64,000 bases of DNA from Symsagittifera roscoffensis (lineage: Eukaryota; Xenacoelomorpha; Acoela; Convolutidae), in assembly GCF_963678635.1 (NCBI RefSeq), contig NC_087065.1, positions 60,848,754-60,912,753 on the forward strand, read 5' to 3'. A model generated the notes under the pieces. It saw only the letters and a program-made list of their open reading frames with translations, was not told the DNA's origin and did no database searches. Every line of letters starts with the position of its first letter. The first letter of the stretch is position 1. Made by a program: the position numbers and the translations under genes. Below, piece by piece: positions 35,784 to 47,700 of the stretch.

Positions 35784-38700
35784 GTAAGAGTGCTCTGATA
35801 TTTGTTTGAAAATAGCTAAAAATTTTTGTAACTAGATTGAGGAAATAATAATACGTCGTCTTATTTGGAACATTAACCTGAGTAAATTGCTTAAAAAATG
35901 ATTATATATGGAATTCCTGCTTGATAAAAACAGGTTTTATGATTATGTATGGTGGTGGGTATTCACGAGTACCAAAATTTTAAATCAGTCCCATTTGTAC
36001 TAAAATAAAAAATCAATCGGGTTAGTACCAAAAATATTCAATTGGCCCAAGACTATTAAGCCGACTACTTTAAGCTCTTGGTTTAAGGTCGCCGGTGGGC
36101 GCGCTATGCGCGCGTCACCGCTTTGCGGCGATAACCGGCTCTAATTTTCGTATAGAGTCCTACCCTCTGATGGCAAGCTCGCAACACGTTGGCGCGACTG
36201 CGGCGGTCACTTCTGCTGTTTAGTTTTCTTCTGTTTGAACAGTAGGAAATTAATGTAATAATTCGTTGGCTCACAACTCGACCAATCAGAAATCGAGTTG
36301 AATAATTTTGGTACAAATGGGACCGATTTTTCATTTTGGTACAAATGACCGTTGGTACAAATGGGACGTCACCATGTATGGTACTTTTTTCTCGAAAATA
36401 CTCTCGAAAATACAATTTTGACTGAAAATTCAATGAAAAACTGGTTGTGATAAACCTCCCTGCATGAACTGCAAAGCCCCAATTTCTGTAGAAAAATAAT
36501 TAGAGCCCTAGGAAAACGCGAGTTTTTCTCTTTTCAAATAGATTATATTGTCTGGGGCGTTAGCGTACAACCAAGGTTCAAAAATTGAAATATAATTTGT
36601 CTTTCATTAGCAAAGTAAGCGAGACGTAGATAGACTATTTTACACCATACAGGGCACTATTCAAGAGCCTATTTTGAAATAAGTCATGGATGGGGGTACA
36701 ACCTTGCTCGTAGCTTAATGCACATTTTTTCGAGTTCTGCGAACCATGTAAATTAACGATGCTTTAAAATTAATTTAAGCTGAACCTGAATGCCATAATG
36801 GCAGCTTTTGTAGCTTCACGACACTTAGTATGAGCTCACAATTTAGTTTTGACTTTCGCCATCCTTTAGCCATATTGATTGAATCTGTAGCGCTAAAACG
36901 TCTGGTTACAAACTATATATAACAAGACTGCTCGTATCAGGGCGAAGCCCTGAATGTTCCGACTGCCTTTAAAGGTTAATGAAGCAGTAATAACATGGAA
37001 AAATTAAATGTTGAAAAAAAATGTTGTAAAAAAAATTGAGATTTTTTGTGAAAATCATCCCCCCACATGCCATATAAAGTACAAAGTGATAGATTTCTTT
37101 TCTAGTAACAAATCAATTATGGCAAACAAATAAGCTTCCGTTAAGCAATTTGGAACGATTTCTAAGACGGATTAAATCTACGCTTACGCGTTAATAGCGC
37201 GAAATATATCGCGCGTTAATTGTCCCAAGTTGGCCAAATTGACAATTTTTAAACCCCCGTAACTTTACGAAAAATGATCACAGGTGAAATATCTTTTCAA
37301 TTTTGAGCTCAGGACAACAATACCTTTCGAATGATATTAAAAAATTCCGTCAAAAATGGCTAGTTAAAAAGTCGAAATTTGTCTGAAGAAAAAAAACCCA
37401 CCCCGAGCACAAGTATTCCGTTATTTTTGTATCGAAAGTCGGAACAATAAGTATCCAAACTTTCCATCATTTTTCTTTATTGGGCCACTAGTTTTATGGT
37501 AGAATAAGTCTCGCTGCAAAAAAGCAGCCTTTTCTCACTATTTTATTCAATGGTAGTATCTAAGCTTTCATTCTTTCCTTATTTTTTCAGCCTTTAGTAA
37601 TGATCGAGTACAATGCCAAATATTTGTTTTAAAAAAAGTTGGAATTTAAACATATTGAACATATTGTTTGCGACTGCCGGTACATAATATCTAGTGAAAA
37701 ACGAAACTAAAAGTTATACATAAAAAGTCGATCAAAATTATCAAAGTGAAAGTGTCAAAATCAAAAGTAGCGATAGCCTATCTGTCTCAACCTGACAGAA
37801 ATTATCTTTACACAAGCAAAGCTGGTGTTATAGTATGGACTCTCTTTTTTTCCAACCTAAAACGCAAAAATTGTTGCGACGCAAATATTGTTGCGACAAA
37901 ATGTGTTCATTTTGAAAGTATTCATTTTGGTCAGTAACCAGCTATTAAGTACAGCCAATACTAAGGATATTAACGCTGACAATTATGGTACAAATAGCAT
38001 TTTAGCTTCAAGGTAGCATGGATCTGTAGCGTAGTTACTGTTTCGTATACTAGTTAAAATGCGTCCGCTCTATAAATTGAGGCATGCTAGTTGGTAATTT
38101 TTTTTTCAAATTGGCTGGTACTGCTGATGTGTCATAATTGGCTTGCGTCACTTAGCAATTATGTATACTCATGCTTGGCGTGCGTCACTTAAGAAATTTT
38201 GTAGACTCAAAGTTTTACTCATTCGTTTTTGCCCAGTAGCGTTATCGAACATAAATTTTAGAAAAAAAAGTTCATTCTATTTTATTACATTTATTTTTTA
38301 ATTATTTTTTTAATTATGTTATTACTGCTCTATAAAACTTTAAAAGGCAGTCGTAACATTCAGGGCTTCGCCCTGATACGAGCAGTCTTGTTTCAATTTT
38401 ATGTTGTCTTAGGATCCCGGGGCTGAGCAGGGCAGTGAAACGAGAAAAATGATATGCGAAGTGCATATGACCTCAGTAGACCCTCTTGTGGCAGTGCGGT
38501 ACTTAAACAAGAACGGAGCTACTTACGGGTGAGTTTTGAAAATGCAAAAGAATTAGTTAAGGGGCGCTGCCTTAAATAGAGGAAATAGAGACAGAAAAAT
38601 TGAATTAAATATATCATTATATAAACAAAAATCAGTATTCAGTATTCGACAAATTGATTTATATAAGCTTGAAAATAAGAAATTTAAGTTATTTTAATGG

Positions 38701-41700
38701 ACGCTGATTGGTTGAATTTGGATTATTCCTACCGTTTTGTTTTTCTGTTTTATCGTTGTCAGGAAACCGTTGTCATTATTGATTTCATTGCGATTCCCAA
38801 AAATCATCAAGTACAATTGTGATAGAGGAAACCCTGCAAAAAGCAATAATGAGAAGAATAGATCAACTAAGTATATAATCATAACATGTCCAATCGCTTT
38901 CAAGGTATTTTTCAAAGTGATTTAACGTACCTGGCTTACGCGAGAACATAATCGATGCGTAAAGTTACACCGAAACATTAAATTGCTTAATATTAAGATG
39001 GTGTATTTTATATTGGGGATCTTTGCATTTTCACTCGACCCCTCTATCTTTTTTAACCCATACTTTAAATCAAAAGATCCATAATTTTCATGCTTTTAAT
39101 CAATTTCATTTGTGAGAGCGATTGAGTTGTAATCGGGAAGTAGAATTTCTCCCATAAACAACTTTTCCGACAAATTCTGCTGAATTGCTCAAATTTGCTG
39201 GCATGCTCAATTTCTTGAAAATTCAAATAAAACTACCTCTTAGCTCAAGTGAGATAGTACTGAATTTTTTCAAACGTATTTTTTTTTGAAAAAATGTGAT
39301 TTTTCTTTCGATTTGTGGTTTTCGTCCTTATTTCTGTCGGCTGATTTGCGTTTTTTTTTTCAAATGCAATTTATATTATCTGGCCCGCCTTTTCAGCACT
39401 TTTTTCCAAAGCTTTTAAAAATTTTTTGATTCAAACAGGTTTTATTATAATTGAAATTTGTTCTGAGGTTTATAAATTTACCAACTCTGATATTTGATAC
39501 ATTTATTTTTTGGTTAAACGGGTTCTGCTTATTTTATATCATATTATGGTATGGTCATATTATGATGCGTAGGTTTGGTCATATTATGATGCGTAGTTTC
39601 AAGGACTAATTTTGAAATGTTTTTGCCTGTCTTAGAACGGATGGGTAAAAGGATAGTAAAAAAGTCGATTTAGTCAAGTGCAGCTTAGTGTCATTTCATG
39701 ATATCCACCTAACCTTTTTCCCAACTTAAGTTGCAGATAAAAGTGCTCATTATTTGGTCGCAGCATTTTTATATCTGGTTAACTTTTGTTCCATAGCATT
39801 TCATTTTGTATATGGCTTATTGATGGCTAATTCCTGTTTGATAAAAAAATAGATAAGAAAATGTATGGGATTTGATTTTTTTAATTATTTTTTGAGACAA
39901 AGTTTTTAGTTTTTCTCGAGGCTTACTGTACAGACTTTCAAAAAAGTATTACCAATAGAGAGATCAGCTGTGTGCCTAGATATTCCGCTGGCACCATTTT
40001 TTGTGGGCGTTATACGACCTTCGAAAATTTCAGCGGGAGGGAATTTTCGACCATTTTTCTTGGTTGTTTTCATTTTCTTGGAAATTACCATGACAAATCT
40101 GAGATTTGGGACTCAATCAAAAGACCGTGTTCTGTGGATCTCTCCTGCACAAACTGTTACGCCCTAATTTAAGTAGAAAAAGAGTTTTGGCTTTTTAGCA
40201 GTTTCTTGGAAACTTTCCCTTTCTCGAAAACTGACTGTCTGACCTAAGGCTAATATCGAAAGAACAGATTGTGAGTCTTCGCTGCACAACTTATTTTGCT
40301 TGAATTTTTGCTGAAAAAAATCGCCTTAAAAACGTTCAGTTCTTGGAAACTTTTTGATTTTTTGAAAATTTTTTGACCGGGTCGAGTTTTTTGCCTTAGT
40401 TGCCGCTCCGTCATTGATTCACAATGTTTGTTACGGCTGTTTATAAACATCATTTGAGACAAAGATGGGAGATTTTTGTAGATATAGTCTTTTCGTCTTT
40501 TGCAAGTTTTTTTTCAGCTTGATTTTTCAAAAAGATATGGTTTGCTCATTTTTTCTATTCAATATCTTTTAATGCAATGTTTTAAATTGTATCGCAAGTG
40601 TTGCTAAGCTCCGCATTGCCTCTGAGTTACACTTGCGGGAGCAACTGTCTTGTAATCGTGAACTAGACTATTTTCTGTTAAAAAGTATTCTTGTTGAAGT
40701 GACCCGTTGAGTACTGATCTTAGTACTCTGGGTAAATTTTGAGCAGCCTAGAATTTAAATTTTTCTCTCAATCAAAAATTATAATTGGTTCCGGCCGAGT
40801 TCAGATTTGGTTTTTAAGTTGAATTTTTTCTTGAACCTAAATAATTGTTGGAACATTTTTGTTTGCTTATTTTTATCGGCTTACTTTCTAAATCTTTGAA
40901 TTTTTTCTGATTTAAGCATTTCTTACCATTTTTTACATTAAACCAGTTTTATTTTGATTTTGTACTTTAAATTGTCAGCTTACAACCTTTGACGTTGTAA
41001 CATCTTCTGCTTCTATCACATGTTTTGTATTCTTTTCAGCTGTAAGGTTTTTTTCGCTTAAATTATTTAGTGTTATATTGGTTTAGGTGTTTCATGATGT
41101 GTCTTTTGGAGGTTGAAACTGAGTTTTTACGCGTTTGTGCTTCAAAAACTTCATTCTTCAAACTTTTCTTGACAATTTTTATTTGGCTCAGATGGCGTCT
41201 GCTCAAGTTGTATCTGCTTACCTAGCGCTTGATAAATTTTGTTTCAATAATCATTTAACATTTGCATTTCTGCTTCAAATTGATTTTTGCTCCAATTGGC
41301 AAACTACTTTTTTTGCGACTTGGCTTTTGTCATAGTTTCTTCGGCTAGCTGCCGTGTTTTTTTTTGTGTTGTATCGCAAGTGGTTCTTTGGAATACTCTC
41401 TTGAGGTGGCGCGTTATGTTCGAAGTTGAAATAAGTTGATCGCTCAATGGTGGGTATATCAAGGAAAAGTAGATTCAAGAAATGCATTATAATTGACTGC
41501 ATCTTGAATCATCTCCGATCTGCAAATGTCGTGAATTTATTTGATTGTAAAACAAATAGCAAAGTTTTACTGATAAGATTAACCTTTTTGAACCTAACTT
41601 ACTTTCTTTTCGATCCAATTACAACACCTGTAGACGGCTCAAGTTTTTTTTAGGATTTTTATCAAATTCTTATGTATCTTATCCGCTTAAATAATGCGTT

Positions 41701-44700
41701 TTAGTTGCCACCCCGGTAATTACTGATTAAATTTTGACTGTCTAGAGGAGTGTCGTAGTGATTAGGGTCACAATGAGTCAAGAGATTGTTGGTTCGAGTC
41801 TAATTTTTTTGCAGGCTGATGTTTTGCTTTAAAATTTTTTTATCGCTTTTGGTTGAATTTTGAGAGCCCATTTTTTCTTGTTTGAATTGCTAATTTTTTC
41901 GAAATGCAGCTTCGCGTCTGTATTAATTATATCGATGTCTTTTACCCTTGCGATTAGCGAGAGTATTGTAAACAGAAGACTTTTCCTTTTAGATACATTG
42001 CTATCAGTAGTGGTATCCTGAACACATTCCACTGTATTTTACCACATCCATGTACACAAAATTGACAATTTGAAGCTACGAGTAGGGTTCAATATGAGCG
42101 CAATCGTCCAGTGTTGTATAAACATTTTCCAGCATAGTAGGCTCTGCTTTGTTTACACTTGCGAAGCTAGTGTGTTAGTACGCACCTTCTTTTTTTTCGA
42201 ACTTAAATAGCAAATATTGGTGCCACTTTTGGGGCACCTTTGCAGCTTTTTGATAGCGTGTGCTTTGACATTCGAATAGTAAAAGTTAACGCAGTGGATG
42301 CATTTTTGATTCATCAAATAAACCGAAAAAAGTGATTTGTTTCAAACAACATAACAATAATGAAAACTCGATTTTTTGAAATAAATAAATTGCGAATTTT
42401 TACATGCAAAGTTAGTGTGAATGCCTTCAGTTTGTTATTTTTTAAATTATTACGTGCAAAATTGAGTCTATTTGTATTTGGTGCCACTTTTGCTGAATAG
42501 CATTGGCAAGTTATTAGCATATGTAGCTGCTTTATTCGTGACGAGTATTTGTCGGTTGTTAAGCTTGCGTGGCTGAGTGGATAATGCATGAGACTCAAAA
42601 TCTCTTGATTTCAGTAGTTCGCAGATTCGAATCCTACACCTTATCGAGTTTTCGCAATTTTTTTTACTTTTTCTTATTTCACTTGATAGAGCTGCTTTTT
42701 GGTCTTGTTCTCGCAAGTGTTTGCAAAGCGAAGCTTCGCCTCTGTGTCAAAATTGTTTAAACTTGACTTCCGATTTGTTTTTGACTTCTGTTCTTGTGTT
42801 GGCTATAAGTACCTAGCGAAAAGTTTCGCATGCATAGGTTTTTAAAATCAAATTTGCCGTATTTTTATCTTTCGGCTTGAGCGGTTGCAAACCTAAAACC
42901 TGGCGGCCAAAGTTGCAAATAATATGGCATAGACTACAAAAGTCAATTTATATTATTTAAGTTGATGGCCCAATTAAGAGTCGATGAAAGTAATTCAGAC
43001 TCTTATATAAGTCGCGACTTTTTTTTCCAGGAAAAATCTTAAAATTTGTTCAGGCTAAAAATAACTTTTTTGGTGGTTTGATTTTGATTTTTTTTTTCAA
43101 GTTCAGTTTATTTACTTTGTTAAAAGGAAGGCAAACTCCACTATCAAACAGCGAAAGTGTAATAGTCACGAAAAACATGATCGACATCTAGTGTATAAAG
43201 TGGAATTTAGTTATCGAAATTGGGTTAATTTTAACAAAAAAGTTTTAATCGTAAATTGTTCTAGAAATTCAAAGAGCTTTCAAGTCATCTGTTTTTTTTT
43301 GAAGCTCGAAACATAAGATTTTTTTAAAAAAAAAATACGTCCGTAAATTTGTTTTTTTTAACCTGCGTTCATTGATGCTTTTCAAATGTCTGTTAGCTAT
43401 GATAATTTTTTTGGCTTAGTCGGCGACTAAAGCTCTCTCGGCTTAGTTGCTGGCTGAGTAAGCAACAGTTGATTACGGCAGGTCTGGACAATTTTTTGTA
43501 TCTTGAAAAAGTTGTTACATGCTTTACCCGTTTTTATTTTTTGCTCCGACCACTGGAAATAGGGAGAGAGGGGACTTTGTAACTTGGTAATTGGGTTTGT
43601 TCGCTTCTCCTATTTTGTTTACTCAGACTAACCAAAACGTACCGTGATTCGAAGGGTAATTTAGGCAATTGAAAGTTAGCTCAGTGACCACAAACTGCTT
43701 TTTTGCTTCGTAGACAAAAAGCGTGAAGTCGTTTTGATTCATTTTTAGTTTAATTGTTTTGTTTAAATTACTTGAAAAATTCAAAGGTGGTACCCTCCTT
43801 AAACCAATTAAAAACCTCAACCGTCAGTCCAGTTCTTAAATGACTTAAGAATCCTACCGCCCGATATTAAGTCCAGTTCTTAAATGTTTAGAATCTTTCA
43901 TCGACCCAACCCTAACTAAACACCTAACCAAAGTCGACCACCAACATGGCTTTCGATCGATGCACTGAATTACTACGGTTTTATCAGTCATTAATTTTTT
44001 TTTTTATCAGTGACCGTTTTAGACAACAAAGGCCACCCACTAGATCGGTTTAGGCAACGCTTGACTCATCTAACGCTTTCGATATGGTCTGTCATTGATT
44101 TTTTTGGGTCTCCTTCTTGACACCAGCGTACTGGGAAGCTTAAACAGGTTGCTTTCAGACTATTTGTGTGGTCGTCCAGCGGAGTAAATTTTTAGGGATG
44201 CGCGGTCAACATCTAGGATTGTTCGCCCAGGTTTCCCACAAGAAACAGTCCTAGCACCCACCTCAATTTTTTTAACGATGATGCGCCATTATCAAAACAC
44301 CGAAATTAAATGACAATCGTTCGCAGACAACTTCTATCTCTTCGTTCAGTCGAGCAACCTTCGAAAGGCTTCCTATAACTAATCAAACTACCTAAACAAA
44401 TTGCACATAATTTTTTACGTCCAAATCTCTTGTTTTTTCCTGATCAAAAGGCTTCACCAGCTTTTTTCCTCTTTAAATACTGTCAATGAAAATGGACAAT
44501 ACATCCTTCCTTAAGAAAAGTACCCCAAAATACTCGGTGTCTTCTTTGAACCATTCCTTGACCCAGAAGGCCTTATCGGACACAAATTGGCGTCATTCTG
44601 AAGAGAGGATACTGGTAATCTTCAAGGCTTTGGTCAGAACAATTTAAGATAACGCATGGTCCCATGACAAAAGTCTTGTCTGTGAGCAAATTTCAAAGAG

Positions 44701-47700
44701 TTCAAAACGCCCTTTCCGCACTCTAACGGGTTGTAAAAAAATAGTGCACCAAACTATTTACAATCAGAATGTTCAGTTTTAGAGGTTTCTCGTTATTATA
44801 AATTACTATCTGCTCAGTTTACACTGAAAACATACATCCATACGAACTATTTACTTTTTATCATCATCTCGCCCAACCTGCCAAGAATAGCCGCCCAACA
44901 AAACTTGAAGTTTATGGACTCGCAATCGAACATATCCTCCAAGGCACAGCAAATGCATCTCTTACCATTTTGAACGATTTTAGCGAACTAATTGTTTTTC
45001 CTCTCACAATTACAAATCTATTTTAAGACCACTTTTCACTCTAATTATCACGCAAAAGTACTGCTGCTCAAACCCACCGATATCTCCTCTTCTGAAGAAT
45101 CCCTCCCTCGTGACACCAGGCGAACCCTTGCTCAATTAAGGTCCAGATATAGTCCCTTCCTAAACAGAAAAGACCAAAATGCTCATCCTAACTGCATTCA
45201 CTGTTCTTCCCCACACACCATTTTACACCTTCTTAACTGTTCCGAGAACACCCTTTTTCTAACCCCAATTGACCTGTGACTTCGGCCGGCCGAATTCGCT
45301 TGTTTTTAGGACTCTATTCGAGCAAACCGTACGCGCCCCTTAGGGTCTAATCACTACAACAACATTTGTTTCAATTTTGTTAAAGTACACTGACAAGTTG
45401 ATAACGCAACTTTATTTTTTTCATAGCAAGTTTTCAACCTTTCTCTTACACGACAGAGCTTTGAGAAACTGGACTTTTAGTATGTTTTTAAGTTTAACCA
45501 AACTAGCCCTAGTCAGAGTATTCTAGGCCACTTGCCCATCAACTGGCTTTTCTTTACTATTTTTATGAATTTATGTGGTCATTTTTATTAGAATTGTGCT
45601 TACATCCTTGTTGAAAAGGCACGCTTGAACTCGAAAATTGATTTGATGTCTACTTATTGTTCCGACCATTGAACATGGCGAGGAACTTTCATTCAAACCA
45701 CATTAAAATTCCAAAATTTTTTTTCCAAAGTCGAGAAAAACCTGTTTGAAAATTTTAATTTTTCGTCTTCATTTGAGCAAATAAAATATGCGAGCCGCCT
45801 TACCACACTTGAGTTACGCCTAATTTAGCTTGATTTTACGCCTAAAGAGTTTTTTTAGCTTGATTTTTGAAACCAAAAACTTCAAAAGTTTTCTCCAAAA
45901 AAACTTGAATTTTTTTCAATTTTAAAATTTTTCCAGTCATCTTTCTATAAAAAATTTTTGTCCAATTTATCTTTAGTACTATGACTGTTTAGTTTGCCCA
46001 AAATATATCTTATGTCAGATCCTTTTATCACAACAAGCAGAAAAAACTAAACTAATTGGAAAAAAATACTCTCTAAACCGTAGTTTTTAAAGACCATGGT
46101 CGGAACCGTCTGTCCTACTTGCACAGTGACCGGCTCTTCTTTTTGTTCGGACCATTGAAAATGGGGAGGAACTTTGTTTTCGGGTGTGCTTTAGTTTTTT
46201 TTCTTCATTTTTTCGTTTTCCACGCGAAATCAGCTACCACTAATAGTCATCGACAGGGTTGAGTGATATACCATACTAAAGCCCTTTCAGTGGTGATTCG
46301 AACGACATTATAAAACTTCAAAAAGTTTCCAATGTCGAGGAAAACTGGTTGGAAATTTTTGATTTTTGGTCTAAGTTCGAGTAAAGTAGTTAGTAATAAC
46401 AATAGATTATTTAAGCTGAATTTAAGCCGTGAAAATTTAGTTTTAATCAAATAAAGGTATCTCTTGGAGTTTTTTAGCGTAATTTTCGGAATCAAAAACT
46501 TGAAAATTCAAAAAATTTCCGCAGAAGTTTTGATTTTTTTTTTTGAATTTTTCTTTTTTCTAGTCATTATTCTTCAAAAACTGTTTTCCAATTGATCTAT
46601 TTTACTATGACTCTCAAATACGCCTAAGTTTTTCATTTTGTTCAGATTATTTTATCACAACATGAAGAAAAAAACAACAGCTTTTTGGGAAAACGTTGTT
46701 TGAATTTTTTATAAGACGGTTGTCGGCTTATTATGTGCTACTTACACAGTAACCGGCTATCCTTGTTTTTTGTTGTTTTCTACGCAAAATCAGGTACCAC
46801 AATTATTCATCGGACAGGGTTGACAGATATACCATATTAAAGCCCTTTCAGTGGTGATTCGAACGACATTATAAAATTTTAAAAAGTTTCCACAGTGTCG
46901 AGAAAAACCGGTTTGGAATTTTCGATTTTCGGTCTAATTTCGAGCTAATTAGTAAAGTAGTTAGTAATTACAATAGCTTATTTAAGCTTAAATGAAGCCG
47001 TGGAAATTTTGTTTTATTCAAGTTAAGGTAGTTTTTGGAGTTTTTTAGCGCAATTTTGGGAATCAAAAGTTTGAAAGTTTGAAGAATTTCCGCAGTTTTG
47101 ATTTTTTTTTCAATTTCTTGTTTTTCCAGCCATTATTCTTGAAAAAGTGTTTTCCAGTTGACCAATTTTACTCTGACTCTCAATATCCTTGTTTCTTTCA
47201 ATTTGACTTCCACGCAAAATCAGGTACCACTAATAATCATCGGACTGGGTGAGTGATATATCATATTAGTTTTACTCAAGTAAAGGTAGTTTTTGGAAAT
47301 TTTTAACGCAATTTTTGGAATTGAAAACTTGAATTTCAAAAACAAATCCGCAAAAAAATGAAATTTTGTTCATTTTTTTTTTCGTTTTTCTTGACATTAT
47401 TCTTTAAACCTGTTTTCCAGTTGACCTATTTTACCAAGACTCTCAAATATGCCTAAGTTCTTTTTTTTGTTTAAGTTTTGTTATCACAACATGAAGAAAA
47501 AACCAACAGCAGTTTGAGAAGACGTTTTTGTATTTTTTCAGACGGTTGTCGAATTATTATGTGCTAGTTGCATAGTAATCGGCTATCCTTGTTTTTTTAT
47601 TCGTTTTCCACGCAAAATCCGGTACCACAAACAGTCATCGGACAGGGTTGACTGATATTCCATATTAAAGCCCTTTCAGTGGTGATTCGAATGACATTAT

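Noticed and set aside
42567-42640. Functional tRNA-Leu gene
   Set aside because: Promoter boxes and an anticodon-like loop are present, but the acceptor stem does not close and the sequence is embedded in a repeat with a hairpin tail.
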